Below are positions 50,610 through 61,573 of a DNA stretch of 64,000 nt, in pieces. The notes under the pieces are model-generated. The model worked only from the letters and a program-made list of their open reading frames with translations, was not told the origin of the DNA and ran no database searches. The stretch is from Crambe crambe (lineage: Eukaryota; Porifera; Demospongiae; Poecilosclerida; Crambeidae): positions 2,542,001 through 2,606,000 of the forward strand of contig OZ004595.1 of assembly GCA_963924555.1 (NCBI GenBank), read 5' to 3'. The position numbers and the translations under genes are program-made. The stretch's first letter is position 1. Every line of letters begins with the position of its first letter.

Positions 50610-52200
50610 ATGCAGGAACTCAAGTGCTTCGTATTGATTTCATTGGGATACTTCATTCTGATTCAAAGTGGTAATATAGGTGGGGAGATGCCAAGAATTG
50701 AGATCAATTGGACGAGGAGTGGCATTGCGAACTTCAAACCCAAGTAGGCTAAGTATTGGAAGATTCGTTTTAGAATTAGCTAGATCAAACGTTGGTGGTT
50801 TGTTTCATAAGCTAATTTTATAGGAACTAATTCTATTGAATTATTATACTCTCATTGTATATGCAGCACTCCATTGAATATGACACTTGGCAGTTTACTC
50901 ATTATCAACTGCATAAATCGCAATTATAGCACTATCTATGTATTGGTAAGGAAGAAACTGCTATAATATTTCATGTTAGAAATAATTAATTCATGTTATA
51001 ATTAATTTCATACGCTGCAGCTAGCTAGCTAGCTATATAGCTTGTAATAAGCTCTGTTATTTTGATACAGGTACAAGTGTACGAAAATATTTCAACAATA
51101 AAATAAAAACAAATTACTGTATCTAAGTTATATCTGACTGTATAATTGTAGCTAATAAGTATTACATTATAGCTAACACTCATCTGTATGGCCCATCCTA
51201 GCATACCTTCCAAGAATCTAATACACAAGTCTGCAATTGATATGATCACATCATATCCTCCCTTTGTAATTACAGACCGACCGAAGGCAGTATGATATGT
51301 GCAGATGCAGTGCAATTGAAGCAGGATGTGTTAGTTCACAGCTAGTCAGTCAAAATTGTCATCCTGAAGTAGGAACTGTCCATGTTCCAATCAACAATTC
51401 TCAAGGAATCAATAGTTCTTTCCGGTATACACCAGGAGCAGTGTTCTACTTAGCATGTACGTAAGCCTGAACAAAAGTGAGGGAGGATTTGCATAATTTT
51501 GTGTATGTAGAATACAAGAAATTAGAAGTGCTAGCTATAGCTAGCTAAATAAAAAATTTCGGCTAGCTAGCCTAGTTTATAAATTTTTTGGGTTCATGAA
51601 TTAAAGGTATTAGTGCTCTCATCACAAGCATTTATTACGAAGAGAGAGTTTTGGTGTAGTGCTGCAATGGGTTAACTAGCTATACGTAGCTATAATAATC
51701 AAATTTTTCTCTTGAAACAGCTTTCCCTAATTCAACGAAAGAAGGAGGTCCATGCCTTCCAACTAACACTGAGCCTGGAATGAGAATGGCTATTGCTATT
51801 GCAAGTGAGTGTTGGTCATCTATGTAGATACAGCCCAAAAACTGGACATTTGCCTCACTGGTTAGCTAGCATCTATACTCTCTTTATGACAGCTATAGGT
51901 AGCTATGAGCCACAAAGATAATTATGTATTAAGTGGATTGTCTCAGAATTGACTGCAAAAAGATCCTGTAGCTCCTTTAACTTTTATAATTAATTACATG
52001 CATTGCAGGTACGTCTTTCAATGGATCTGTACTCCAATCACAAATCACTGGCTCTGCACTCTCTATACCTACAAGTGTTCCCACATTATCCAGTAGTGAA
52101 GTTAATGTACACACTGTAGCTAACTGACTTAAAAATTTTATACTCCTAATTTGGCATAGCAACTACAAAAATTATATGCAGATACTAGTCATACCTTTTT

Positions 52201-52236
<36 letters not shown>

Positions 52237-52390
52237 TTTTGTGCTTGCAGATTCAGTTATAATAATTGCCGCTGCTGGAAGTTTTGGTGGTTTAGCACTC
52301 ATAGCATTCATTATGTTTGGTATCATCTTTATGCTAGAAATAAGGGACAGAAAAAAGGCAAAGAAAAAGATGATGAGGCGCAAAAATTAG
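50610..52390 (+). CDS. Short ephrin-like membrane protein C
   Basis: Six exons: 50610-50743, 50867-50945, 51276-51456, 51721-51804, 52009 to about 52092, 52251-52390; about 233 residues, phases 2-0-1-1-1. The ATG at 50610 is used because the one at 50603 runs into a stop. Signal peptide MQELKCFVLISLGYFILIQS. Head: EINWTRSG, LGSLLIINC, YDMCRC, AIEAGC, FYLAS, EGGPC, the same cysteine layout as B and E. A ~28-residue Ser/Thr-rich stalk replaces the giant mucin. A membrane helix (IIIAAAGSFGGLALIAFIMF) is followed by a short Lys/Arg-rich end, MMRRKN. This is the closest to a plain ephrin-B form but has no C-terminal PDZ-type motif. The exon 5 donor is weak (A|GTAGTG or A|GTGAAG); its exact end is uncertain. 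The first intron is only 123 bp. Confidence 0.7.
52198..52240 (+). repeat. (TTTA)n just before the last exon of C
   Basis: About ten TTTA/TATT units run up to TTTTGTGCTTGCAG, the acceptor of exon 6 of the gene at 50610-52390. Confidence 0.85.
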
Positions 52391-53618
52391 AGGTTAGTAA
52401 TGTTCCATAGTAAGAGATTTTATGGTTGCAGTTATGTGATAGGTATGTCTTCAGTACAAAGCTATGTAGCATCTACATGCATGTAGCTAGGTGTTGCCAT
52501 TGCATGTCCTCTTGCATGTAGCTATCTTACAGCTCTATATGAACTTGACAGATCAAATTGGTTAATTCTCTTTTTTTTCAACCCTTAATTCCCCCCTTCC
52601 TCCCCAGTACAGTATTATATCAAAGCTACACGACAATCCTAGAAGCCACAGCTCTATAAAATAAGAAATCCAGAACCATCCTCGCCAAGCTGAATTTATA
52701 GATGTATATAGCGAGCATAGAAACATACGTAGTTCTGTATAGATATGATAGTTATTATAATTATTTCTAGCTGTGCTATCATGATATCTGGGTTGGTCAT
52801 GTGACCAATCCCAAAAAGTGATAGAGTGATTATACTGTACATACACATCAGTGCCAAAATTATGAGCTATACTATTGAAAAGCAATCTTACTGATGTACT
52901 GATAGCTAAGTACATCAATCGACTAGCTATCATTATTATCAGGTGGCAAATCTAAATGCATATGTAGTATAAAAAGCAATAAGAGATGTAAAAAATTCCA
53001 TGTGGGGGTGGGTAGGGCTAAGACTAATTACACCCTGACATTTAGTTGACCATTGAGAATGAGTGACCAGCTATTCAAGGGATGTTGAATCATGTGCCAA
53101 TGAGAGCTTGAAAATTCAACACGAATTGAAACTCAAGATGCAAAATAGGCATTGGTATTGGTAGACATTCTAACAGTCTAACAGGGGATTGAATGGTATT
53201 GATGATACCAATGTTGCCACAGGCAGCAATACACTCAATCTAGAGAAGTTGTTGTGTCCAAGCAAGCACAATTAGCAGAGATGCATTGTAGTAGTAAGTA
53301 TCAATAGAAATTTAATCGATCAACGAGGATCTTCTTCAGTAGTTCAGTAGTGATTATACAATTCTAATTTACCTCATAGCATAAACTACTACTATATTTA
53401 AAAAAATGCACTCACATTTAGTTAATTGTCACTGATAGTTAGCTACAGCTTAGCTGGCTAGCTAATCATAATGCACTTGATCTACATAATTAATAATGGC
53501 CATTAATTCTACAAGATAAACTAGCATTATATAATGCATTGTTCAGGTGGTAATACTATTAGGGATTTTCTCAGGGAGTAGGCAAGTATAAGGCACATCC
53601 AGAGCCTCGTTACAAACT
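52391..53618. other. Intergenic, no gene seen
   Basis: AT-rich with AGCTAGCT strings; no ORF with family resemblance and no clear repeat pair found by eye. Confidence 0.4.
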
Positions 53619-54360
53619 TTAATTTCGCCAGATAGCTACACCTTCCAAATTCGGAATACTTTTCTCAATGAAACGCTTGTAAGGGTTACAAAACTGCATA
53701 GCCATGGTATCATGAATAAAAAGGTTATCATTATCAGGTGTGGATATAAGAGGGGGGTACATATAATGAACAGAAGAAGAGCCATGTTGCATGCTCCATT
53801 GCTGAGTACCATACACTTAACATGCTTGGGACACAATAATTATATATGTAGTTATAGTCCAGGAATACCTGGTAACAATATTATTATAGCTGTGTTTTAC
53901 CTACATTTACCTCCAACTCTTCATTAAGTGTCACCCCACGTGTGAGAAAAGGCTTCACATATCATAGGTGACCTTAAAGTTGGAAGGAAGTCTATAGTGC
54001 ACCCTCTTATGACCACTGGGTTAACACCATTGAGCATCTGTCGACCAAATTCTACATCAGCCATCCAAAGAGAAGCTTGATACAATGTGAGATCACCTTG
54101 CTTGAGATCATTTGAAAGTGTAGTGAAATATTCCAAACTATCAACACTCTTTTATGTCCTTGTGGCATCACACTAACTGCAGTTTTAAGAGTGAAATCAA
54201 TATTCTTCACCCTTGGAAATTGTTCATCTTCAGGAAGGCTTGAAACACTATCATCTCATCTATTCCAGAAGGGACCCCTGTCAGGGAATAGTGCCCATTG
54301 ATACTGTTGCTTTCTTTTATCGATTTGATTGCTTCAGTCATACACCAATACAGCACTACT
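53619..54360 (-). pseudogene. Lipoxygenase-like gene fragment
   Basis: 54136-53924 on the minus strand reads SLWMADVEFGRQMLNGVNPV followed by VIRGC, close to the conserved lipoxygenase stretch W..D..FG.Q.LNG.NP..I..C. Upstream text (about 54350-54170) includes YQWALFPDRGPFWNR and LPEDEQFPRVK, which suit the region before it, but with frame changes. The catalytic iron-binding His region was not found in the window. A relic of a fatty-acid dioxygenase gene is the best reading; an exon of a spliced live gene is less likely given the broken frames. Confidence 0.45.
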
Positions 54361-55264
54361 CTTGATATCTTTCAGCGTGGCTACACATGGGAAAGTAATA
54401 ATAGCTAAGTGCAGACCCTTCAAGGTATAGGCTACAATTAGGATTGATAGTGCATTGTCTCCTGAAATTTGTAAATTTTTCATGCATTGTGTGGTAATCA
54501 TTATATGGGAAAACTCATGCACTCACTGCATGCACATGTAGTACTGATCAAAAACAACAAAGACAAAACAAAACAAACAAACAAAAAGTCTTAAAGACAA
54601 TGATCGATGAATGTGTGAGACTTCAAAATGAAGCTTGCGAAAATATTCATGGAGCATTTTATTCGATAATAATTCACTGCATGGAGACATAGTATTCTTT
54701 ATCCTTTATCCTCAAACCAATAGTCTCGTCCCCAGACCCCACCCTCGCAAAATTAAAAGCGGAAGGAAGAGGGTGGGGTCTGGGGACAAGACTACCTCGA
54801 ACCCAGCCTGGGCAAGGCTAAGTATTCTTGTACTTAAGAATGAATGAAAATAATGATGAAGCTTAATTGCGTCATTGATTCATTGGAGGCTCTTATAATA
54901 CAACTTACCAGTACTGGAAATGGTGCATGCAGTGATCAATAGCTAGTAGCTAATGCATGCAAAGAGGTCAATCAGGGAAAAGATAGCGCAGTTTATGAAG
55001 AGAGGCTTTGTTCTTTGACAAGAGGATAATTTATGGCAGCTCCGGACAAATTTTTCGTCACACCCCAGACAAAATATAGCTAGCTATCCCTGGACAAAAT
55101 ATTTCGTTACAGGCCACCCACTAGGTGTTTTGTGGTAAGCAATGCATGCCAAGCATTACAGGTTCACATAAACAGCAATTACCTAGCCAGTTTCTCATGC
55201 ACGCGCCATGCGCGCGCAAACAATTAGCTACCCTCACGCGACGCGCGAGACGTTCAACAAAAAT
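54361..55264. other. Intergenic with one hairpin MITE
   Basis: 54721-54794 is a palindrome: TAGTCTCGTCCCCAGACCCC against GGGGTCTGGGGACAAGACTA. 55020-55110 has three GACAAAAT(A/T)TTTCGT-like repeats. 55190-55264 is the GC-richer upstream region of the next gene. Confidence 0.6.
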
Positions 55265-57858
55265 ATGGGGTATCTCACAAGAGAGTCAATCCTAGGCATT
55301 GTTTCAATCACACTTTTCACTCCCATGTATCGTGCCCAGGAAGGACTGACTATCACCATCTCTCCTCCAACCTTCATAGCCAGTGAAGGAACAGACTTTA
55401 CCTCTACCTGTGTTGTATCCAGCCCTCCTCAGAGTCTGATCATGCTAGTGAACAAAACTGTGCTAAGTTCACCCAATATAATAGAAAGAAGGATTAATCG
55501 CACTGCACTATCCTTTACACTATCAAAAGTAACAGCAGCCTACAATAATACTTCATTTCTGTGTCAGGCTATCGTAGGATCTAATGTATCCTATAGCTCT
55601 TTTCAAACTCTTCTTGTTCAAGGGATCTTATCCCCACCTACACAGTTATCTGCAGTTATAGATGATAGGATCACAACTATTTTTTGGAAACCGCCTTTCA
55701 CTCTGGACATTACAAATGAAGACCCTGATGTTGAGTACAGGATATGTTTGCATTTAAGTGAAGTTACTACAGGAAATCCATCCTGTGTGATCGCTGTGAT
55801 GACCCAATTCTCAAATCATAAATTCCTCGATTTATGTGAACTATCAAATACACCAATTTCAATATCAGTCACAGCTCTTAACGTGGTTGGAGAGAGTAGA
55901 CCAATTGATATCACCTACAAACACTGTGATGGTAATAAAGAGCTTGTATGAATGCTGGCTCTCTATAGATCTATAAAATGGCCTGCCCCTTACTTTATGT
56001 CTGATCTAGAATCAGTAATATTGGGCAAATGAAGAAAATACACTATGGCTATCATGTCATGTGATACATTTTGTGGTCATCCATATGTATGTATGTGGAC
56101 TGTTATGAGGTTTAGATACCAAAATCGAAAAAGTTCAAATTTTGGTGATTCGTGTATACCTTTTGATTTACTATATCCCATCCATTGCAGTGATAGCTAC
56201 CAATAAGCTACCTTGCTATTAATAGCATGATTAGTTTTACGTACTAGACAGTTTTTTGTGTCCTTAAATAGATATGAGTAACTATAATACGTACCAAATT
56301 TCAACTAAGCCCTAGAGATGTGTGGGGAAATGATAACTCTAACCTAACCTTTTTACACTCAGATTTTATTAATTTTTTGCTATATATTATTCTCCCCTAC
56401 TATTCTATAGTACCACAACATGTGCTAGTGTACAGAAGGCACAAGGTCATAATAAGAGAAGTAACCATTTTGGGATTTGCTGCAGTTGTGATGGTTACAG
56501 TCAGCATATGTGTGTGTTTTTACTGTCGAAAGAAATTACCAAGACAGCCTGATGCAGCAAGCACAAGCACACTAGATGGCTTTAAAAATGGCATATCCAA
56601 AAATGAACATGTTATTGACCATGGAGCTTCACAACCTAAAACACTAACAACATCCACTCAAACAGAACAATTGAGCGATTTTGAGACCCATCCATTGAAT
56701 AGGAAACAAAAGACTGATTCTGACAAAAAGGATATATTGATTCAGAAGCAAGAAAGTCTTTCAGATTTTGATGTTGGCATAGCACGTTTATTGAAAGAGA
56801 GAGATGTGGAAAAGCAAGACAATAACTCAGAATTAGATTATACATGTAGTGTAACACATCCATTCATTCAGAAGCAAGAGGCTGAATTTGAGAATAACAT
56901 AACAGATCCATTGATACTGAAGCAGGAAAATGATTCAAATCTTGATTGTAGCATAACACATGAGAAGCAAAAGATCGATTCCAAAACTGATCATGAGGTA
57001 CAGAAGCAAGAGATTGATTCTGGAACTGATCATGGCATGAAACTCTTTTGGAAAAAAGAAAGCAACTCACATAAGAGCATAACACATCCATCAATCCAGA
57101 AGCAAGAAACTGATTGTAAAACTGATCATAAAATGACAGATCAAATACTAGATTTTGATAGCACAGTACGTCCATCGATTCAGACGCTATCTGATTCAGA
57201 GTCTAGTTTTAGCACAGTACATGGGAAGCAAGAAACTGATTCTAAAACTCATCATAAAATGACATATCGAATGCCAGACTTCGATAGCACAGTACATCGA
57301 CGTCCAAGAATTCAGACGCAATCTGATTCAGAGTCTAGTATTAGCACAATACAGACTTTTTCTGATGCTGATCAAATTCAGAACATAACACGTCCACTGA
57401 GTCATAAATTTCGTGATTATAGCATTAAAGGTCTATTTCAGAGTGCACAAAATCATAGCCATGACACAATAACAGTACGCCCTAGATCTGAAGGAGGCAG
57501 AAGTATGTCAAGTCAAAACAGTATGAATCAACAACGAAGGACGTCAGCCACAATAAATATAATGGTGGAACCAGCCGAGAGGAGACATTCAACAGGAAAC
57601 GTGGCAGTGTTGAATGTTGGTGAGAGCTCCATATTGAACGTTGGTGAGAGACATAGACGTTCATCATTTGATAGTTACAGCAATCCCCGCAGCACTCCCA
57701 CACACAGTCATCTAAGTAGTCCCACACAACAAGAGAATTTTGATATAGGACCGGTGCGGCAATCAATCAACAGTTATCAAGATGAAGAGGCAGGACTACT
57801 TCCTGAGACTCCACTGTCTTCAAGAAGCATTTCTGCACCTCCAGGAGAACCTTATTAG
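55265..57858 (+). CDS. Ig-FN3 single-pass membrane receptor with repeat tail
   Basis: Two exons, 55265-55931 and 56411-57858, phase 1, 704 residues. The ATG at 55265 is preferred over an upstream in-frame ATG (55208) because it opens a signal-like segment (GIVSITLFTPMYRA). Residues ~30-115: an Ig-type domain (STCVVSSPP ... TSFLCQAIVG, Cys to Cys) with N-glycosylation sites. Residues ~120-220: a fibronectin III domain (SPPTQLSAVIDDRITTIFWK onward, then ISVTALNVVGESRP). The membrane helix is at about 56463-56530 (ILGFAAVVMVTVSICVCFYC). The cytoplasmic tail (~430 residues) repeats ITHPSIQKQETDSKTDHKM-like units, then a Ser/Arg-rich end; no kinase or phosphatase domain. It sits between ephrin-like genes C and E on the same strand. 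Likely a surface recognition or adhesion receptor; ligand unknown. Confidence 0.75.
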
Positions 57859-58566
57859 CTTTAATTGCTAGCTATCACAACATAAGTTGTTGTTGTTGTT
57901 TTTTCAATAATTACATAGCTACTATTATTATCTTGTTCCCAGACCTGCCATGCCATAGATTTGGTCCGTGAGGACAAGATATGGCAGCCATATTTTGTCC
58001 GGACAAAATATGGCAGCCATATCTTGTCCTCGTGGACCAAATCTGGTTGCAATATTTGGTCCCCTCTTGCCATATTTTGTCCCCCAATCCCCTTATTTTT
58101 TGTCCAGACATAATTATTTTTGTCCATGGGACACTGCAATTTTCATCCAGACAATTATAAGCAGTTATATTTTGCTCAGACAAAATACGACAACTACATT
58201 CTGTCCAGCCATTATTATAATTCTCAGACATTTTTTTAATCTGGACAATTACAAATAATAGCAGCTATAGCTAGCTAGACAAAAAACCATCTATAGCTGT
58301 AGCTATAGCTGCTATTAATTTTTTTCCAAGGGTAGCAGAGCTATATCTGTACTAACTAGCTATAAACTTTTATCCACCTCACACAAAATTCATCCCATCA
58401 ATAATAAAAGATCATAAGCTATACTCCACTGAATTCTTGAAACTGAGACAGAGGAACCATACAAGTTGAATTTTGATCAGTAAGAAGACTTTATGTAAAA
58501 ATCTGCTGATCTAGCTATATGCTTGTTATTGTTGTTGTTGTTGTTTTGCTACCAGCTGTACGCATA
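57859..58566. other. Intergenic with hairpin and TTTTGTCC repeats
   Basis: 57959-58041 is an inverted repeat (TTGGTCC.TGAGGACAAGAT and complement), followed to about 58250 by degenerate units on (A/T)TTTTGTCC(A/G)GACA. No gene. Confidence 0.6.
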
Positions 58567-59157
58567 GTCTCGCGGGCCGACCCTTTACCAACGCATGAGC
58601 GTTTCGTTCTGCACACTCAGCAAAATAGAACGTGCTAATGATTTGCGTGCGTCACAGTGCGTCACATAATTGCGCGCATGGAATAGTGCTACCATAGATC
58701 TTTTAAAAGAGTAGTCTGGCGTTGCCAGCCCAGATAGCTTTGAGGTTATTTTTTATGGTGGCCGAGAAGGGTCACCCGCGACCGCTTCGCAAATATTTAC
58801 TGCCGCCCGCGGTATCCACAATACCGCCAGCGGTACCCCACGCATCCCGCCAGCGGTACCCCCCCCCCCCCCCCCCCCCCCCGCATACCGCCCGCGGTAT
58901 CCGCGGTTGGTTCCGGCATGCATAACAGATCCGGAGACCCTTTACCCAGTACCACGTGTCGCGCGCGATCGCACGAGCTGCAGATCCGGAGACCCTTTAC
59001 CCAGTCATTGATGTACTGATTTGTAATATTTTCACCGAGATACGCCGAAAGAAATGCATCAAGTCCTTAAAGCGATTCTGCACCTTACACATAATTATCT
59101 CTGTTGCGGTATATTTATTATTATAATGGATGATTCAGACTGGTATGTGGGTACAGC

Positions 59158-59651
59158 AATGAGGTTGGGGGAAAAATGAAGGGAACAGCAGAGATCACGA
59201 GAGTTGGTGAAATGAAAGATGAATAAGTTTGTCCTGTTCCACACACTAACAATCTAGCACAAAAGAGAACAGAATATTGACATCATTATAATTATTTTTA
59301 TTTCACTAGATGATACCTTATCACCGGTTGCACGTTTGCTGTGCTTCCTTCAAACATAATTGTATTACTTCATGATATATATTGAAGAGGTAATGATGAG
59401 GTTGGGGGGGGGGGGGGGGGGGGATGAAGGGAACAGCAGATATCACAAGGGTTGGTGAAATGAAAGAATAGATTCATGACTAAAAGTTTGTCCTGTTCCA
59501 CACACTAACAATCTAGCACAAAAGAGAACAGAATATTGACATCATCATAATTATTATTTTTATTTTGCTAGATGATACCTTATCACTGGTTGCACGTTTG
59601 CTGTGCTTCTTCAAACATAATTGTATTACTTCATGATATATATTGAAGAGG
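59158..59651. repeat. ~245-bp tandem duplication
   Basis: About 59158-59396 and 59400-59651 are near copies (GAGGTTGGGG, ATGAAGGGAACAGCAGA, TTTGTCCTGTTCCACACACT, GTTGCACGTTTGCTGTGCTT). The second overlaps the last exon of the minus-strand kinase gene, so its 3' end has been duplicated; a long G run marks the junction. Confidence 0.8.
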
Positions 59652-61213
59652 TAAGGGACCAACTCCCCTCCCCTCTTGTCCACTGCAGTGAGTAGTGTCT
59701 TTGGTGCCCGTACTGCTTCATCAAATAGCTCTACCTACACAATTAAAAAATAATAGCAAAATTAATTTTCCATTTAATATTTTTCTATGGACCCAACAAG
59801 GGTTCATAATCAAAGAAGTGACTTTTCTTTTGATTATGAACTCCTGGCCAAATTAATGATAACACTCCCAAGTTTGGTTCTTTGTATGATACCAAGGCCT
59901 CTGATGAACTTGGAGATCTTATTGCAATGCAGACCATTAGTTATAACTATTGGCTCTCAATTATTAAAAATGCTGGCGTGCTCTTTTTAGGGATTTTTCA
60001 TAAAAATACAGTGCAGAGGTACAAGGGAAACCTGATATCCACACTACTCACCAGTGTGCGGTCTTCTCTGGTTTCATCATAAGCCTCGGCACCAGTCAAA
60101 GTTTCCAAAGTGACCTGGACAGTATTCATTTTGTGAATGCCAAGCTCTCTCCTCATCAACTTACTACACCATAGGCATAGACATCTGTTTTTGGAGACTG
60201 GTGGCAGGTGTCCAGCTCTGGGGCACTACACCCCAAAGTCTTTGCGACTGACTTGACAGTGACCAGAGTTCTCCCTGAAATAACTGGTGGCAGCTCGCGT
60301 GCAAAACCAAAATCACCAAGCTTGCCAGAAAAATTTGCATCCAGTAAAATATTGGCCCTTCAATCAGCAAACATTGTAATGTGCCATCCATCAATGGTAT
60401 ATACTGCTAACGTTTTCAAGTCACCATGGACTAAGTTGGCTGCATGTAGCCACACCAGCCCCCTGCTAACACCTTTCAATATCTTTGAACGTTGCTGCCA
60501 ATTCAATGCTTTCTTCTATCAGATCAGGATATCAGGGGTAGATCAGAGTGGCTACATACACTTATTATACATACTTGACTGTGTTCCCCTTCTCCATATA
60601 TTCATATATTAGTATGGGGGGGGGGGGGGGGGGGGGGCTCACACAGAAGCCCATTAGATCTACCAAATTTTGGTGCCTGCACCTATAAAATTTAATACAA
60701 GCTCTCAACTACTCATTAGATGTCACACTACCATACCTGCCTAAAGCCATCATCTCTTCCCTCATGAGGTCAGCTGGTGAGCATGAGGTGGCCAAAGTAG
60801 TGGAAGTAAATGAGGCAGCTGACTTGCTCTATCAAAATAATACTATTTCATAGCTATCTTCTGTAATAAATACAAAATAGCCAATACGTACCTCAATGGC
60901 ACTCCACATCACCCCAGATGGGGGGTCCCTACAGCGTCTATTCAGGCCAAGCCTCTTTAATCTCCTTTTCAGCCAGCTTAAACTACTTTGAACAAAGTAA
61001 CTTAAAATTCCTGCTTATAGAATTAAACTAGCTCTGGATTTGGACCTTCTTGATAGACCATGAACCAGCTGAAGCCGATGAACTATCCTTTGATAACTCC
61101 TACCGGAGTAAAAATATTCGGTCAGTAGCTCATCAACACCTGCAAAGGTAAAAGAAATCAGTATAGGCCCAGCCAGTAAAGCTGTACTCACCACTCGCAC
61201 CTGCACCACGCAT
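59513..61213 (-). CDS. Chimeric HTH-kinase gene inside the TIR element
   Basis: Exons on the minus strand: 61213-61192, 61139-61046, 60985-60892, 60828-60737, 60676-60575, 60515-60412, 60357-60165, 60114-60052, 59734-59513; introns mostly 46-65 bp with GT-AG. From ATG 61213 it reads GVDELLTEYFYSGRSY, LVHGLSRSSLSWLKRRLKRL: the helix-turn-helix N-terminus of integrase/transposase proteins. It then splices in frame to a kinase of IRAK/RLK type: LMREEMMALGRHQNLVDLMG, YEYMEKGN, HGDLK, ANILLD, GDFGFAREL, SAPEL, DVYAYGVVTLETLTG. The Gly-rich loop and the ATP-binding Lys are absent, so catalysis is doubtful. A 22-G run (60616-60637) encodes seven prolines in frame. The junction of the fifth and sixth listed exons misses frame by one base, so the copy may be dead. 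The 3' end is uncertain; the stop at 59513 assumes no further intron. Confidence 0.6.
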
Positions 61214-61573
61214 TGCTTGACCTTGACACGTGGTATAAATTACTGGGTAAAGGGTCTCGGGATCTGTCATGCATGCCGCGCCGCGCCGGAACCAACCGCG
61301 GATACCGCGGGCGGTATGCGGGGGGGTACCGCTGGCGGGTACCGCTGGCGGTATGCGGGGGGTACCGCTGGCGGTATTGTGGATACCGCGGGCGGCAGTA
61401 AATATTTGCGAAGCGGTCGCGGGTGACCCTTCTCGGCCACCATAATTTTTACAGTGAATTAATTATCGGTCCGAAACGCTCATGCGAGTTTCCCTTCCCT
61501 TCGGTTGGTAAAGGGTCGTCCCGCGAGACTAAGCTACGCAACCAGAAACAGATTTCTTCGAGTTGTATGAGCC

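Larger units (their letters stand above)
58567..61529. mobile_element. Pack-type TIR element carrying a spliced gene
   Basis: Ends GTCTCGCGGG and CCCGCGAGAC, flanked by TA on both sides. The left arm (58567-about 59010) and right arm (about 61207-61529) share ACCCTTTACCAAC, the run from GGTGGCCGAGAAGGGTCACC through GCTTCGCAAATATTTACTGC, GC-rich TACCGC(C/T)(A/G)GCGG units, a C/G homopolymer and GAGACCCTTTACCCAGT. The left arm has ~120-150 bp extra. The interior holds a minus-strand multi-exon gene and no obvious full transposase. A partial relative ends near 10273. Either a transposon that captured host exons, or two inverted copies that happen to flank a gene. Confidence 0.7.

Noticed and set aside
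60208-60612. Plus-strand open frame as a gene
   Set aside because: The minus strand here encodes clear kinase motifs (HGDLK, DFG, APE) across short introns; the plus frame is its shadow.
61213-61426. Open frames with GYRWR or GGTAGGY repeats
   Set aside because: Generated by GC-rich TACCGC-type repeats in the transposon arm.
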